A stretch of 64,000 bases of DNA, taken from NCBI RefSeq assembly GCF_049340185.1, contig NZ_JBMPPC010000005.1:1-64000 (forward strand), written 5' to 3'. The notes below the pieces were generated by a model. The model ran no database searches. It worked only from the letters and a program-made list of their open reading frames with translations, and was not told where the DNA came from. The translations under genes were made by a program, and so were the position numbers. Source of the DNA: Undibacterium sp049340185 (lineage in GTDB: Bacteria; Pseudomonadota; Gammaproteobacteria; Burkholderiales; Burkholderiaceae_D). Each line of letters begins with the position of its first letter. The first letter of the stretch is position 1. Below are positions 7,409 through 15,399 of this stretch, piece after piece.

Positions 7409-7804
7409 ATGAGTATGAGCGATCCTATCGCCGATATGCTGACCCGCATTCGTAACGCGCAAGTTGTTCAAAAGACTGCTGTTGCGATGCCATCTTCCAA
7501 AGTAAAGATTGCAATTGCAAGCGTACTTAAAGATGAAGGTTACATTGAGGATTTCGCAGTTGTTGAAGCTGCAGGTAAATCCGAATTGAAAATCGGTTTG
7601 AAATATTATGCAGGACGTCCTGTTATTGAGCGCTTGGAACGTGTTTCACGTCCTGGTCTTCGTATTTACAAAGGTAAAGACGAAATCCCAAGTGTGATGA
7701 ACGGTTTGGGAGTGGCGATTGTTTCCACACCAAAAGGCGTCATGACTGACCGCAAAGCACGCGCAACCGGTGTCGGTGGCGAAGTTATTTGCTACGTCGC
7801 CTAA
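7409..7804 (+). CDS. rpsH: 30S ribosomal protein S8
   Basis: 131 residues of uS8 beginning MSMSDPIADMLTRIRNAQVV and ending RKARATGVGGEVICYVA, both family hallmarks. It binds the central domain of 16S rRNA and in E. coli represses the spc operon. AGGAGAATATGCA precedes the ATG at 7409; the later ATG at 7415 would drop two conserved residues. Confidence 0.97.
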   Translation: MSMSDPIADMLTRIRNAQVVQKTAVAMPSSKVKIAIASVLKDEGYIEDFAVVEAAGKSELKIGLKYYAGRPVIERLERVSRPGLRIYKGKDEIPSVMNGLGVAIVSTPKGVMTDRKARATGVGGEVICYVA

Positions 7805-7814
7805 GGAGTGCAAG

Positions 7815-8348
7815 ATGTCACGAGTAGGTAAAATGCCAATCGCTTTGCCAGCAGGTGCAGAAGTTAAGATCTCGGCAGAAGCGATTTCAGTAAAAGGCCC
7901 AATGGGCGCGATGACTCAAGGCTTAAACGGCTTGGTCACAATAGCGAACGATAACGGCACTTTGAGTTTTTCACCAGCCAATGATGGTCGTGAAGCCAAT
8001 GCAATGACAGGCACATTACGTGCTCTGGTCAATAACATGGTTAACGGCGTTACTAAAGGCTTCGAAAGAAAACTCACTTTGGTTGGCGTTGGTTATAAAG
8101 CGCAAGCACAAGGCGACAAATTAAATTTGTCCTTGGGTTTTTCACATCCAGTTGTGCACCAAATGCCGGAAGGCGTAACGTGCGCTACACCAACACCTAC
8201 TGAGATCCTGATTAAAGGGATCAACAAGCAGCAAGTAGGTCAGGTAGCAGCTGAAGTCCGTGCATACCGCAGCCCAGAGCCTTATAAAGGCAAGGGTGTC
8301 CGCTACGCGGACGAAGTGGTTGTGATTAAAGAAACCAAGAAGAAGTAA
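7815..8348 (+). CDS. rplF: 50S ribosomal protein L6
   Basis: 177 residues from ATG 7815 (MSRVGKMPIALPAGAEVKIS), the standard start of uL6. AAGGAG lies 8 bases before it. The C-terminal EPYKGKGVRYADEVVVIKET segment is intact. It is placed near the factor-binding site of the 50S subunit. The frame is open back to 7770 inside rpsH, but that extension has no family support. Confidence 0.97.
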   Translation: MSRVGKMPIALPAGAEVKISAEAISVKGPMGAMTQGLNGLVTIANDNGTLSFSPANDGREANAMTGTLRALVNNMVNGVTKGFERKLTLVGVGYKAQAQGDKLNLSLGFSHPVVHQMPEGVTCATPTPTEILIKGINKQQVGQVAAEVRAYRSPEPYKGKGVRYADEVVVIKETKKK

Positions 8349-8360
8349 TAGGGGTTGACG

Positions 8361-8723
8361 ATGGACAAGAAACAATCACGTCTGCGCCGCGCGACTCAAA
8401 CCCGTGCCAAGATCGCAGAACTCAAGGTGAACCGCTTGGCGGTACACCGTACAAATCTGCATATCTACGCAAACATCATTGGCCCAGATGCCAAAGTGTT
8501 AGCGTCGGCTTCTACCCTAGAGGCAGAAGTTCGTGCAGAGTTGGCAGCAGCGTCTGGCAATGGTGGCAATGCAGCTGCGGCAACATTGATCGGCAAGCGC
8601 GTTGCAGAGAAAGCATTGAAAGCAGGGGTTACCGAAGTCGCGTTTGATCGCTCCGGTTTCCGTTACCACGGCCGCATCAAGGCGTTGGCAGAAGCCGCGC
8701 GTGAAGCTGGTCTGAAGTTCTAA
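8361..8723 (+). CDS. rplR: 50S ribosomal protein L18
   Basis: 120 residues (MDKKQSRLRRATQTRAKIAE) with RLAVHRTNLHIYANIIGPD and FDRSGFRYHGRIKALAEAAR, diagnostic of uL18, which bridges 5S rRNA to 23S rRNA. ATG 8361 is preferred over the in-frame TTG 8355 because GGGG at 8351-8354 is well spaced for it. Confidence 0.97.
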   Translation: MDKKQSRLRRATQTRAKIAELKVNRLAVHRTNLHIYANIIGPDAKVLASASTLEAEVRAELAAASGNGGNAAAATLIGKRVAEKALKAGVTEVAFDRSGFRYHGRIKALAEAAREAGLKF

Positions 8724-8735
8724 GGAAAATTCGTC

Positions 8736-9254
8736 ATGGCAAAAATGCAAGCGAAAACGGCAGCCGACAAGCCAGATGATGGCATGCGCGAAAAAATGAT
8801 CGCGATCAACCGTGTAACCAAAGTGGTTAAAGGTGGTCGTATCATGGGTTTCGCAGCACTGACAGTCGTTGGTGACGGTGATGGCCGTATCGGTATGGGT
8901 AAGGGAAAATCGAAAGAAGTTCCTGTCGCCGTACAAAAAGCAATGGAAGAAGCACGTCGCAAGATGATCAAGGTGACTTTAAACAACGGTACTTTGCAGC
9001 ATGCCGTTACAGGCCGCCATGGTGCATCCAAAGTGATGATCATGCCAGCTAAAGAAGGTACTGGCGTTATTGCGGGCGGACCAATGCGCGCTATTTTCGA
9101 AGTATTGGGTGTGGTTAACGTCGTTGCTAAATCCAACGGCTCCACTAATCCATACAATATGGTTCGTGCAACTTTGGATGGTTTGTCCAAAATGAGTACG
9201 CCATCGGAAATCGCTGCGAAACGTGGCAAGTCCGTTGAAGAAATTCTGGGCTAA
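8736..9254 (+). CDS. rpsE: 30S ribosomal protein S5
   Basis: 172 residues of uS5 with the dsRNA-binding domain containing MIAINRVTKVVKGGRIMGFA and VVGDGDGRIGMGKGKSKEVP, and a C-terminal SNGSTNPYNMVRATLDGL segment. S5 shapes the mRNA entry channel and decoding fidelity. AAGGAAAATTCGTC precedes ATG 8736. Confidence 0.97.
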   Translation: MAKMQAKTAADKPDDGMREKMIAINRVTKVVKGGRIMGFAALTVVGDGDGRIGMGKGKSKEVPVAVQKAMEEARRKMIKVTLNNGTLQHAVTGRHGASKVMIMPAKEGTGVIAGGPMRAIFEVLGVVNVVAKSNGSTNPYNMVRATLDGLSKMSTPSEIAAKRGKSVEEILG

Positions 9255-9264
9255 GGTGAGCGAA

Positions 9265-9444
9265 ATGACAAAGACAGTAAAAGTAACTTTGGTCAAAGGC
9301 TTGATCGGGACTCGTGAGTCTCATCGCGCTACAGTCCGTGGGTTGGGTTTGCGTCGTGTGAATTCAGTTTCTGAATTGCAAGACACACCATCCGTACGTG
9401 GCATGATCAACAAAGTCTCGTATCTTGTGAAGGTTGTATCGTAA
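9265..9444 (+). CDS. rpmD: 50S ribosomal protein L30
   Basis: 59 residues from ATG 9265 (MTKTVKVTLVKGLIGTRESH), the normal size for uL30, with VRGLGLRRVNSVSELQDTPS. AAGGTGAGCG gives the ribosome-binding site 10 bases after the rpsE stop. The longer open frame from 9223 overlaps rpsE and is not supported. Confidence 0.96.
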   Translation: MTKTVKVTLVKGLIGTRESHRATVRGLGLRRVNSVSELQDTPSVRGMINKVSYLVKVVS

Positions 9445-9472
9445 GCCGTTAGGTTTGCGATCGGAGCAAATT

Positions 9473-9904
9473 ATGGAATTAAATACAATCCAGCCAGCAG
9501 ATGGCGCAAAACACTACAAACGTCGTGTTGGTCGCGGTATCGGTTCTGGTTTAGGTAAGACAGCAGGCCGTGGTCATAAAGGTCAAAAGTCTCGTTCAGG
9601 TGGTTTTCATAAAGTCGGTTTTGAAGGCGGTCAAATGCCTTTGCAACGTCGCTTGCCTAAGCGTGGTTTTAAATCCTTGGCAACGCCGTACAAAGCAGAA
9701 GTTCGTCTGACAGATCTGGAAAATTTACCAGTGACTGAAATCGATATTCTAGCCTTGAAACAAGCTGGTGTAGTGTCTGAATTGGCTCGCGTTGTTCGCG
9801 TGATCCTGGCAGGTACAATCACTAAAAAAGTAACTTTGAACGGTTTAATCGCTACAAAAGGCGCTAAAGCTGCAATCGAAGCTGCTGGCGGCTCAGTCGC
9901 TTAA
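9473..9904 (+). CDS. rplO: 50S ribosomal protein L15
   Basis: 143 residues beginning MELNTIQPADGAKHYKRRVG with the glycine-rich GRGIGSGLGKTAGRGHKGQK segment typical of uL15, a late assembly protein. CGGAGC at 9462-9467 is correctly spaced for ATG 9473; the upstream in-frame ATG at 9434 lies inside rpmD and was rejected. secY follows after 24 bases. Confidence 0.97.
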   Translation: MELNTIQPADGAKHYKRRVGRGIGSGLGKTAGRGHKGQKSRSGGFHKVGFEGGQMPLQRRLPKRGFKSLATPYKAEVRLTDLENLPVTEIDILALKQAGVVSELARVVRVILAGTITKKVTLNGLIATKGAKAAIEAAGGSVA

Positions 9905-9928
9905 TCAGTGCTGACACTGGAGCAATAA

Positions 9929-11266
9929 TTGGCAACATCTCCACAACAAGCTAAAAGTGCCGCCAGTGGTTTTCCTTGGGGAAGACTCTGGTTCTTGCTG
10001 GGGGCACTAGTTGTATATAGGATAGGTGCGCACATACCGGTTCCAGGCATTGATCCTAATGCATTGGCTGATTTATTTAAGCAAAACCAAGGTGGTATTT
10101 TGGGGATGTTTAATATGTTTTCCGGTGGTGCATTGTCACGATTCGCTGTGCTTGCACTAGGGATCACACCGTATATCTCTGCATCTATTATCATGCAGTT
10201 GATGTCGATAGTCTCGCCTCAATTAGAAGCCTTAAAAAAAGAAGGTGAATCTGGTCGTCGTAAGATTACACAATATACGCGTTATGGAACCTTGTTGCTC
10301 GCAACTTTACAGGCTTATTTCATTGCCTTCGGTCTTGAAGCTCAGCCCGGACTGGTGATTGACCCTGGCGTGGCATTCCGCTTCACTACGACAGTCACTT
10401 TGGTTACCGGCACCATGTTTTTAATGTGGTTAGGTGAGCAAATTACTGAGCGTGGATTAGGGAACGGTATTTCGATCATCATTTTTGCAGGTATCGCAGC
10501 AGGTTTGCCCAATGGTTTGGCTAGTCTGTTTGAACTGGTTCGTACAGGTTCTATGAATGCTTTATCTGCATTATTGATTTGCTTGATTGCCGCTGCAGTA
10601 ACCTTCTTTGTGGTATTCGTGGAGCGTGGTCAGCGTAAAATTCTGGTCAATTATGCGAAGCGTCAAGTAGGAAATAAAGTATACGGTGGGCAAAGCAGTC
10701 ACTTGCCGTTGAAGCTTAATATGGCTGGTGTAATTCCTCCGATTTTTGCTTCTTCTATTATTTTGTTTCCTGCGACGATTACAAGTTGGTTCACCAAAGG
10801 TATGGAGTCTTCAGATAGCGGTTTTATTCGCTTCTTAAAAGATCTCTCTGCATCGATGGCTCCTGGCGAACCGATTCATGCTTTGTTATACGCCGTTGCA
10901 ATTATTTTCTTCTGTTTTTTCTACACTGCTTTAGTTTTTAATAGCAAAGAAACTGCAGATAACTTGAAAAAGAGCGGTGCATTTGTACCAGGTATTCGCC
11001 CAGGTGATCAAACAGCGCGTTATATCGATAAAATTTTGATGCGTCTGACTTTGGCCGGAGCGTTTTACATTACTTTGGTTTGTTTGTTGCCAGAGTTCTT
11101 GGTGGCACACTGGAAGGTTCCATTTTACTTCGGCGGTACATCATTATTGATTATCGTGGTAGTGACAATGGACTTCATGGCACAAGTGCAGAACTATGTG
11201 ATGTCACAGCAATACGAATCGCTTCTTCGTAAAGCAAATTTCAAGGGTGGCATACCTTCAAGGTAG
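9929..11266 (+). CDS. secY: Preprotein translocase channel subunit SecY
   Basis: 445 residues with ten predicted membrane segments. It is the central pore of the Sec translocon in the inner membrane. Landmarks are YRIGAHIPVPGIDPNAL, the plug region GGALSRFAVLALGITPYISA and the cytoplasmic loop RGQRKILVNYAKRQVGNKVY. The start is a TTG codon at 9929, six bases after GGAG at 9919-9922. No ATG is available before the first membrane helix, so a TTG start is the best reading. It follows rplO in the spc operon. Confidence 0.96.
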   Translation: MATSPQQAKSAASGFPWGRLWFLLGALVVYRIGAHIPVPGIDPNALADLFKQNQGGILGMFNMFSGGALSRFAVLALGITPYISASIIMQLMSIVSPQLEALKKEGESGRRKITQYTRYGTLLLATLQAYFIAFGLEAQPGLVIDPGVAFRFTTTVTLVTGTMFLMWLGEQITERGLGNGISIIIFAGIAAGLPNGLASLFELVRTGSMNALSALLICLIAAAVTFFVVFVERGQRKILVNYAKRQVGNKVYGGQSSHLPLKLNMAGVIPPIFASSIILFPATITSWFTKGMESSDSGFIRFLKDLSASMAPGEPIHALLYAVAIIFFCFFYTALVFNSKETADNLKKSGAFVPGIRPGDQTARYIDKILMRLTLAGAFYITLVCLLPEFLVAHWKVPFYFGGTSLLIIVVVTMDFMAQVQNYVMSQQYESLLRKANFKGGIPSR

Positions 11267-11289
11267 CACTCAGAGGAACAGCAGACCGA

Positions 11290-11508
11290 ATGGCAAAAGA
11301 CGACGTTATACAGATGCAGGGTGAGATTCTTGAGAATCTTCCAAATGCAACATTTCGAGTTAAGTTGGAAAACGGGCATATTGTACTAGGCCATATTTCT
11401 GGAAAAATGCGTATGAATTATATTCGTATTCTTCCAGGCGATAAGGTGACAGTGGAATTGACGCCTTATGATTTGAGCCGGGCGCGAATAGTGTTCCGTA
11501 CTAAGTAA
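11290..11508 (+). CDS. infA: Translation initiation factor IF-1
   Basis: 72 residues with the S1/OB-fold sequence MAKDDVIQMQGEILENLPNA and ISGKMRMNYIRILPGDKVTV. IF-1 blocks the A site and aids IF-2 and IF-3. Position between secY and rpmJ is typical of Burkholderiales. Many of these organisms carry a second infA elsewhere, which cannot be judged here. AGAGGAACAG lies upstream. Confidence 0.96.
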   Translation: MAKDDVIQMQGEILENLPNATFRVKLENGHIVLGHISGKMRMNYIRILPGDKVTVELTPYDLSRARIVFRTK

Positions 11509-11535
11509 CCAAGTAAAGAAGGAAGAGGGCAAAAA

Positions 11536-11649
11536 ATGAAAGTTCTCGCATCAGTTAAGCGGATTTGCCGCAATTGCAAGATCATCAAGCGCAAAGGTGT
11601 AGTTCGTGTAATTTGCACAGAACCACGCCATAAACAGCGTCAAGGTTAA
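11536..11649 (+). CDS. rpmJ: 50S ribosomal protein L36
   Basis: A 37-residue gene (MKVLASVKRICRNCKIIKRK...), the zinc-ribbon form of bL36 with Cys11, Cys14, Cys27 and His32 in the CxxC...C...H pattern. GGAAGAGGGC upstream serves as ribosome-binding site. It sits 27 bases after infA and 26 before rpsM, exactly the expected slot. Confidence 0.96.
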   Translation: MKVLASVKRICRNCKIIKRKGVVRVICTEPRHKQRQG

Positions 11650-11675
11650 TTCAGGTTATTGACGAGGAATAACGA

Positions 11676-12041
11676 ATGGCACGTATCGCAGGGGTTAATA
11701 TCCCAAATCATCAGCATACCGTAATCGGCTTAACAGCTATCTATGGTATTGGCCGCCCACGCGCAGAAGACATCTGCGCCGCTACCGGTGTTTTAACTAA
11801 TAAAAAAGTTAAAGATCTGGACGACAACGAACTGGAAAAACTCCGCGACGAGATTGCAAAATTCGTCGTAGAGGGTGACTTGCGTCGTGAACTCTCGATG
11901 AACATCAAGCGTTTGATGGACTTAGGTTGCTACCGCGGCCTGCGTCATCGTAAGGGCTTGCCTTGCCGTGGTCAACGTACACGTACGAATGCTCGTACAC
12001 GTAAGGGCCCACGTAAAGCAGCGCAATCTTTGAAGAAATAA
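11676..12041 (+). CDS. rpsM: 30S ribosomal protein S13
   Basis: 121 residues of uS13 (MARIAGVNIPNHQHTVIGLT) with the helix-two-turn-helix region and the C-terminal LPCRGQRTRTNARTRKGPRK segment that contacts tRNA. S13 forms the head bridges to the 50S subunit. First gene of the alpha operon, GAGGAATAACG upstream. Confidence 0.97.
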   Translation: MARIAGVNIPNHQHTVIGLTAIYGIGRPRAEDICAATGVLTNKKVKDLDDNELEKLRDEIAKFVVEGDLRRELSMNIKRLMDLGCYRGLRHRKGLPCRGQRTRTNARTRKGPRKAAQSLKK

Positions 12042-12069
12042 TCTAGGTAACTAGATTCAAGGAAATATT

Positions 12070-12474
12070 ATGGCAAAAGCACAAAATAACGCAGCAGCAG
12101 CCCGCGCTCGTAAAAAAGTTAAAAAGAACGTAGCCGAGGGTATTGCCCACGTACACGCTTCATTTAACAATACCATCATCACGATCACTGATCGTCAAGG
12201 CAATGCGCTGTCATGGGCAACTGCTGGTGGTGCGGGTTTCAAAGGTTCACGTAAATCTACACCGTTTGCAGCGCAGGTTGCAGCAGAAGCAGCTGGTAAA
12301 GTTGCCGTAGAATGCGGCATCAAAAATCTGGAAGTTCGTATCAAAGGCCCAGGCCCAGGTCGCGAATCTTCAGTGCGCGCGTTGAACAATCTGGGTATTA
12401 AAATTTCCCTGATTCAAGACGTGACTCCAGTTCCGCATAACGGTTGCCGCCCTCCAAAGCGTCGTCGTATCTAA
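12070..12474 (+). CDS. rpsK: 30S ribosomal protein S11
   Basis: 134 residues of uS11 with VHASFNNTIITITDRQGNAL, GPGPGRESSVRALNNLGIKI and the C-terminal PHNGCRPPKRRRI. It lies on the 30S platform near the Shine-Dalgarno helix. It is followed by a hairpin terminator at 12526-12549, so the alpha operon is partly split before rpsD. Confidence 0.97.
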   Translation: MAKAQNNAAAARARKKVKKNVAEGIAHVHASFNNTIITITDRQGNALSWATAGGAGFKGSRKSTPFAAQVAAEAAGKVAVECGIKNLEVRIKGPGPGRESSVRALNNLGIKISLIQDVTPVPHNGCRPPKRRRI

Positions 12475-12491
12475 GCAGATTTATTTTCTGC

Positions 12492-12520
12492 TGGCGTTCT
12501 TGCGGAATCTCCGTTAGAAT
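12492..12520 (+). promoter_or_regulatory. Possible rpsD promoter
   Basis: TAGAAT at 12515-12520 is a good -10 element, with a poor -35 (TGGCGT at 12492-12497, 17-base spacer). The start would fall at about 12525-12527, directly at the hairpin 12526-12545. The context TTAGAATGCAGGCC resembles promoters of other betaproteobacterial translation genes, as I recall them. Confidence 0.4.
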
Positions 12521-12525
12521 GCAGG

Positions 12526-12549
12526 CCCGCCATTTCGTTGGCGGGTTTT
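12526..12549 (+). terminator. Hairpin terminator after rpsK
   Basis: CCCGCCA at 12526-12532 pairs perfectly with TGGCGGG at 12539-12545 around TTTCGT, followed by TTTT. It is a compact intrinsic terminator or attenuator between rpsK and rpsD, and it lies immediately after a -10-like box. Confidence 0.75.
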
Positions 12550-12671
12550 GTGTTGTGGAAGTTTTAGAATTGACAAAGACACCGTCTTTGTTGTTAAGAC
12601 CACCGTCTGATTGCAGGCAGATCAGACTAGCGTAGTGTAGAAAACATTACGTCATTTACAAGGAAAATATC

Positions 12672-13295
12672 GTGGCACGTTATATCGGACCAAAAGCAAA
12701 ATTATCCCGTCGCGAAGGCACGGATCTGTTTTTAAAGAGCGCACGTCGTTCATTAGATTCAAAATGCAAACTCGATGCAAAACCAGGTCAGCATGGTCGC
12801 ACTTCCGGTGCTCGTACTTCTGATTTCGGTAACCAGTTGCGCGAAAAGCAAAAAGTTAAACGTATGTACGGCGTTTTGGAACGTCAGTTCCGCCGTTACT
12901 TTGCTGAAGCTGACCGTCAAAAAGGCAACACAGGCGAAACACTGTTGAAGTTGCTGGAATCCCGTCTGGACAACGTTGCTTATCGTATGGGCTTCGGTTC
13001 CACTCGCGCTGAAGCACGTCAGCTGGTAAGTCACAAAGCATTCACAGTAAATAATATCGTAGTGAATATCGCTTCCTACCAAGTTAAAGCTGGTGATGTT
13101 GTTGCTGTTCGTGAAAAATCAAAAAAACAAGTACGTATCGTTGAAGCGCTTTCTTTGGCAGAGCAAACTGGTATGCCTTCCTGGGTCGCTGTAGATCCAA
13201 AGAAAATGGAAGGTACTTTCAAGTCTATGCCAGATCGTAGCGATATCGCTCATGATGTCAACGAATCTCTGATCGTTGAATTGTACTCACGTTAA
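12672..13295 (+). CDS. rpsD: 30S ribosomal protein S4
   Basis: 207 residues of uS4: MARYIGPKAKLSRREGTDLF, GVLERQFRRYFAEADRQKGN and the S4 RNA-binding domain LESRLDNVAYRMGFGSTRAE. It is a primary assembly protein of the 30S subunit and in E. coli the repressor of the alpha operon. The 197-base gap from rpsK, with terminator and possible promoter, is larger than in enterics. Confidence 0.97.
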   Translation: MARYIGPKAKLSRREGTDLFLKSARRSLDSKCKLDAKPGQHGRTSGARTSDFGNQLREKQKVKRMYGVLERQFRRYFAEADRQKGNTGETLLKLLESRLDNVAYRMGFGSTRAEARQLVSHKAFTVNNIVVNIASYQVKAGDVVAVREKSKKQVRIVEALSLAEQTGMPSWVAVDPKKMEGTFKSMPDRSDIAHDVNESLIVELYSR

Positions 13296-13310
13296 TATTC
13301 AAGTTTCACC

Positions 13311-13342
13311 GCCTGCCTATTTTTTGATAGGCAGGCTTTTTT
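13311..13342 (+). terminator. Strong intrinsic terminator after rpsD
   Basis: A 10-bp perfect stem (13311-13320 with 13327-13336), loop TTTTTG and TTTTTT at 13337-13342. It stands only 60 bases before rpoA, so rpoA must rely on read-through or on a promoter within or next to the terminator. Confidence 0.88.
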
Positions 13343-13401
13343 CTTTAATGCCATCAGCCTTATCGACGTAACGAGTCGAGGGTATTGAAAAGGACATTGT
13401 T

Positions 13402-14379
13402 ATGCAAAACAATCTATTGAAGCCACGCATTATTGACGTGGAAATGTTGGGTGCTGGTCACGCTAAAGTTGTGATGGAGCCATTCGAACGTGGTTATGGT
13501 CATACATTAGGCAATGCTTTACGTCGTGTATTGTTGTCTTCTATGGTTGGTTACGCGCCGACAGAAGTTACTATCGCCGGTATCGTTCATGAATATTCAT
13601 CTTTAGATGGTGTTCAAGAAGACGTTGTAGATATTTTGTTGAACTTGAAAGGCATCGTCTTCAAGTTGCATAACCGTGATGAAGTCACGCTGACATTAAA
13701 GAAAGATGGCGAAGGCGCAGTACTGGCCTCTGATATCGACTTGCCGCATGATGTAGAGCTGATTAATCCAGATCACGTTATTGCTAATCTGACAGCCGGC
13801 GGTAAGCTGGATATGCAGATTAAGGTTGAAAAAGGCCGCGGCTATGTGCCAGGTAACGTTCGGCGTCTGTCAGAAGATGCGAACAAAACGATCGGTCGTA
13901 TGATACTGGATGCGTCATTTTCGCCAGTACGCCGTGTATCCTATTCTGTTGAGTCCGCGCGTGTAGAGCAGCGTACAGATCTGGATAAACTGGTCATTAA
14001 TATCGAAACGAATGGTGTTATTACGCCAGAAGAGGCGATTCGCCAGTCCGCCCGAGTTTTAGTTGATCAATTGAATGTCTTCGCTGCTCTGGAGGGTACA
14101 GAAGCTGCTGCTGAAGCGCCATCGCGCGCACCGGCAGTTGATCCGGTTCTGTTGCGTCCAGTCGATGATTTGGAATTGACAGTACGTTCAGCTAACTGTT
14201 TGAAAGCAGAAAACATTTACTACATTGGTGATCTGATCCAACGTAGCGAGAATGAATTGTTGAAGACACCAAATCTGGGTCGCAAATCTTTGAACGAGAT
14301 CAAAGAGGTTCTGGCTTCCCGTGGCTTGTCTCTCGGCATGAAATTGGAAAACTGGCCACCAGCTGGCCTGGAAAAGTAA
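13402..14379 (+). CDS. rpoA: RNA polymerase alpha subunit
   Basis: 325 residues. The N-terminal domain (about 1-230) carries the dimerisation segment FERGYGHTLGNALRRVLLSS. The C-terminal domain (about 245-325) carries VDDLELTVRSANCLKAENIY and LGRKSLNEIKEVLASRGLSL, the part that binds UP elements and activators. AAAGGACATTGTT precedes ATG 13402. The position between rpsD and rplQ is standard, but both sides carry hairpins. Confidence 0.98.
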   Translation: MQNNLLKPRIIDVEMLGAGHAKVVMEPFERGYGHTLGNALRRVLLSSMVGYAPTEVTIAGIVHEYSSLDGVQEDVVDILLNLKGIVFKLHNRDEVTLTLKKDGEGAVLASDIDLPHDVELINPDHVIANLTAGGKLDMQIKVEKGRGYVPGNVRRLSEDANKTIGRMILDASFSPVRRVSYSVESARVEQRTDLDKLVINIETNGVITPEEAIRQSARVLVDQLNVFAALEGTEAAAEAPSRAPAVDPVLLRPVDDLELTVRSANCLKAENIYYIGDLIQRSENELLKTPNLGRKSLNEIKEVLASRGLSLGMKLENWPPAGLEK

Positions 14380-14390
14380 TTTATGGTCAC

Positions 14391-14415
14391 GCCTGAATAG
14401 TAAATTTATTCAGGC
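14391..14415 (+). terminator. Hairpin between rpoA and rplQ
   Basis: A 9-bp perfect stem (14391-14399 with 14407-14415) with loop GTAAATT starts 11 bases after the rpoA stop. The downstream T-run is weak, so it may be an attenuator or mRNA-stabilising hairpin. The remaining 120 bases to rplQ hold a short CACTG/CAGTG stem near 14478-14496 and no clear promoter. Confidence 0.5.
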
Positions 14416-14539
14416 TGTTCAATAAATTAGTAGTAAGTAGTATCGGTTGTATCAGTAGTCTCAAGCAATTACCGGCCCGCACTGTAAAACCCAGTGATAG
14501 AAGAGCTGGAATTATTTTAAAAATCTGAAAGGAAATATC

Positions 14540-14935
14540 ATGCGTCATCGTCACGGCTTACGTAAGCTGAATCGTACCTCTTCCCACCGTCTGGCAATGC
14601 TGCGCAACATGACAGTATCGTTGCTGCGCCACGAAGCTATTAAAACAACTTTACCAAAAGCAAAAGAATTACGCCGTGTTATCGAGCCGATTCTGACTTT
14701 GGGTAAAACAGACACATTGGCTAACAAGCGTTTGGCTTTCTCCCGTTTGCGTGATCGGGAAATGGTCTTGAAACTGTTCGCTGAACTTGGCCCACGTTAC
14801 GCAAATCGTAATGGTGGTTACCTGCGTATCTTGAAAATGGGTTTCCGTGTTGGTGACAACGCGCCTATGGCCTACGTAGAACTGTTAGATCGTCCAGAAG
14901 TTACTGATGTTGATGCAGCGCCGACAGCAGAGTAA
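14540..14935 (+). CDS. rplQ: 50S ribosomal protein L17
   Basis: 131 residues of bL17 (MRHRHGLRKLNRTSSHRLAM) with LLRHEAIKTTLPKAKELRRV and the GGYLRILKMGFRVGDNAPMA segment. It lies near the tunnel exit. It is the last gene of the ribosomal block and ends at a strong terminator. AAAGGAAATATC precedes ATG 14540. Confidence 0.97.
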   Translation: MRHRHGLRKLNRTSSHRLAMLRNMTVSLLRHEAIKTTLPKAKELRRVIEPILTLGKTDTLANKRLAFSRLRDREMVLKLFAELGPRYANRNGGYLRILKMGFRVGDNAPMAYVELLDRPEVTDVDAAPTAE

Positions 14936-14957
14936 CTTGCTGTTTGTATAAAGCGTC

Positions 14958-14986
14958 AAAAAAGCCAGGCATTGCCTGGCTTTTTT
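14958..14986 (+). terminator. Bidirectional terminator ending the ribosomal block
   Basis: AAAAAA plus GCCAGGC (14958-14970) pairs with GCCTGGC plus TTTTTT (14974-14986) around an ATT loop. It is a textbook intrinsic terminator in both directions, 22 bases after the rplQ stop. Confidence 0.95.
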
Positions 14987-15075
14987 ACATTCGTACGTAT
15001 CATAAGGCGACGGGCATGATCAGTCAGACCTTGTTAGAATCATGGATTATCTATTTCCAGAATGAGTGCACAAAT

Positions 15076-15399
15076 ATGGATAAAGTGTTGCTCGTTATGA
15101 CCAATGTGCCGGATGAAGCCGTCGCTCAGGCGATTATTCACTCCGCTCTGGAAAATAAATTAGCTGCTTGGGTGAACGTAATGCCAGCAATCAGGTCTTT
15201 CTATAATTGGAATGACATACCTCAGGTTGCAACAGAAATTGCCTTGCTGATCAAAACGAGCGAAGCAAAATATACGGCTTTACAAACTCTTATCCAGAGC
15301 ATTCATCCTTACGAAATACCAGAAATTATCGGCATTCCCATCACGCAAGGCTTACCGGCTTATCTGCAATGGGTTCTCCATGAAACAGGATCTGCATGA
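15076..15399 (+). CDS. cutA: CutA family divalent-ion tolerance protein
   Basis: 107 residues from ATG 15076 (MDKVLLVMTNVPDEAVAQAI), the normal trimeric CutA length. SFYNW, an ALLIKTS strand and HPYEIPEIIGIPITQGLPAY fit the family. The usual LAAC copper-ligand cysteine is replaced by tryptophan (LAAWVNV), so classical copper binding is doubtful. The frame is open upstream (ATG 15016 and before), but those extensions run into the rplQ terminator region. The stop overlaps dsbD by 4 bases, and the cutA-dsbD pairing is common in proteobacteria. Confidence 0.92.
   Translation: MDKVLLVMTNVPDEAVAQAIIHSALENKLAAWVNVMPAIRSFYNWNDIPQVATEIALLIKTSEAKYTALQTLIQSIHPYEIPEIIGIPITQGLPAYLQWVLHETGSA

Noticed and set aside
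14944..15075. N-terminal extension of CutA to 151 residues
   Set aside because: It would start inside the rplQ terminator region, and CutA proteins are about 107 residues.
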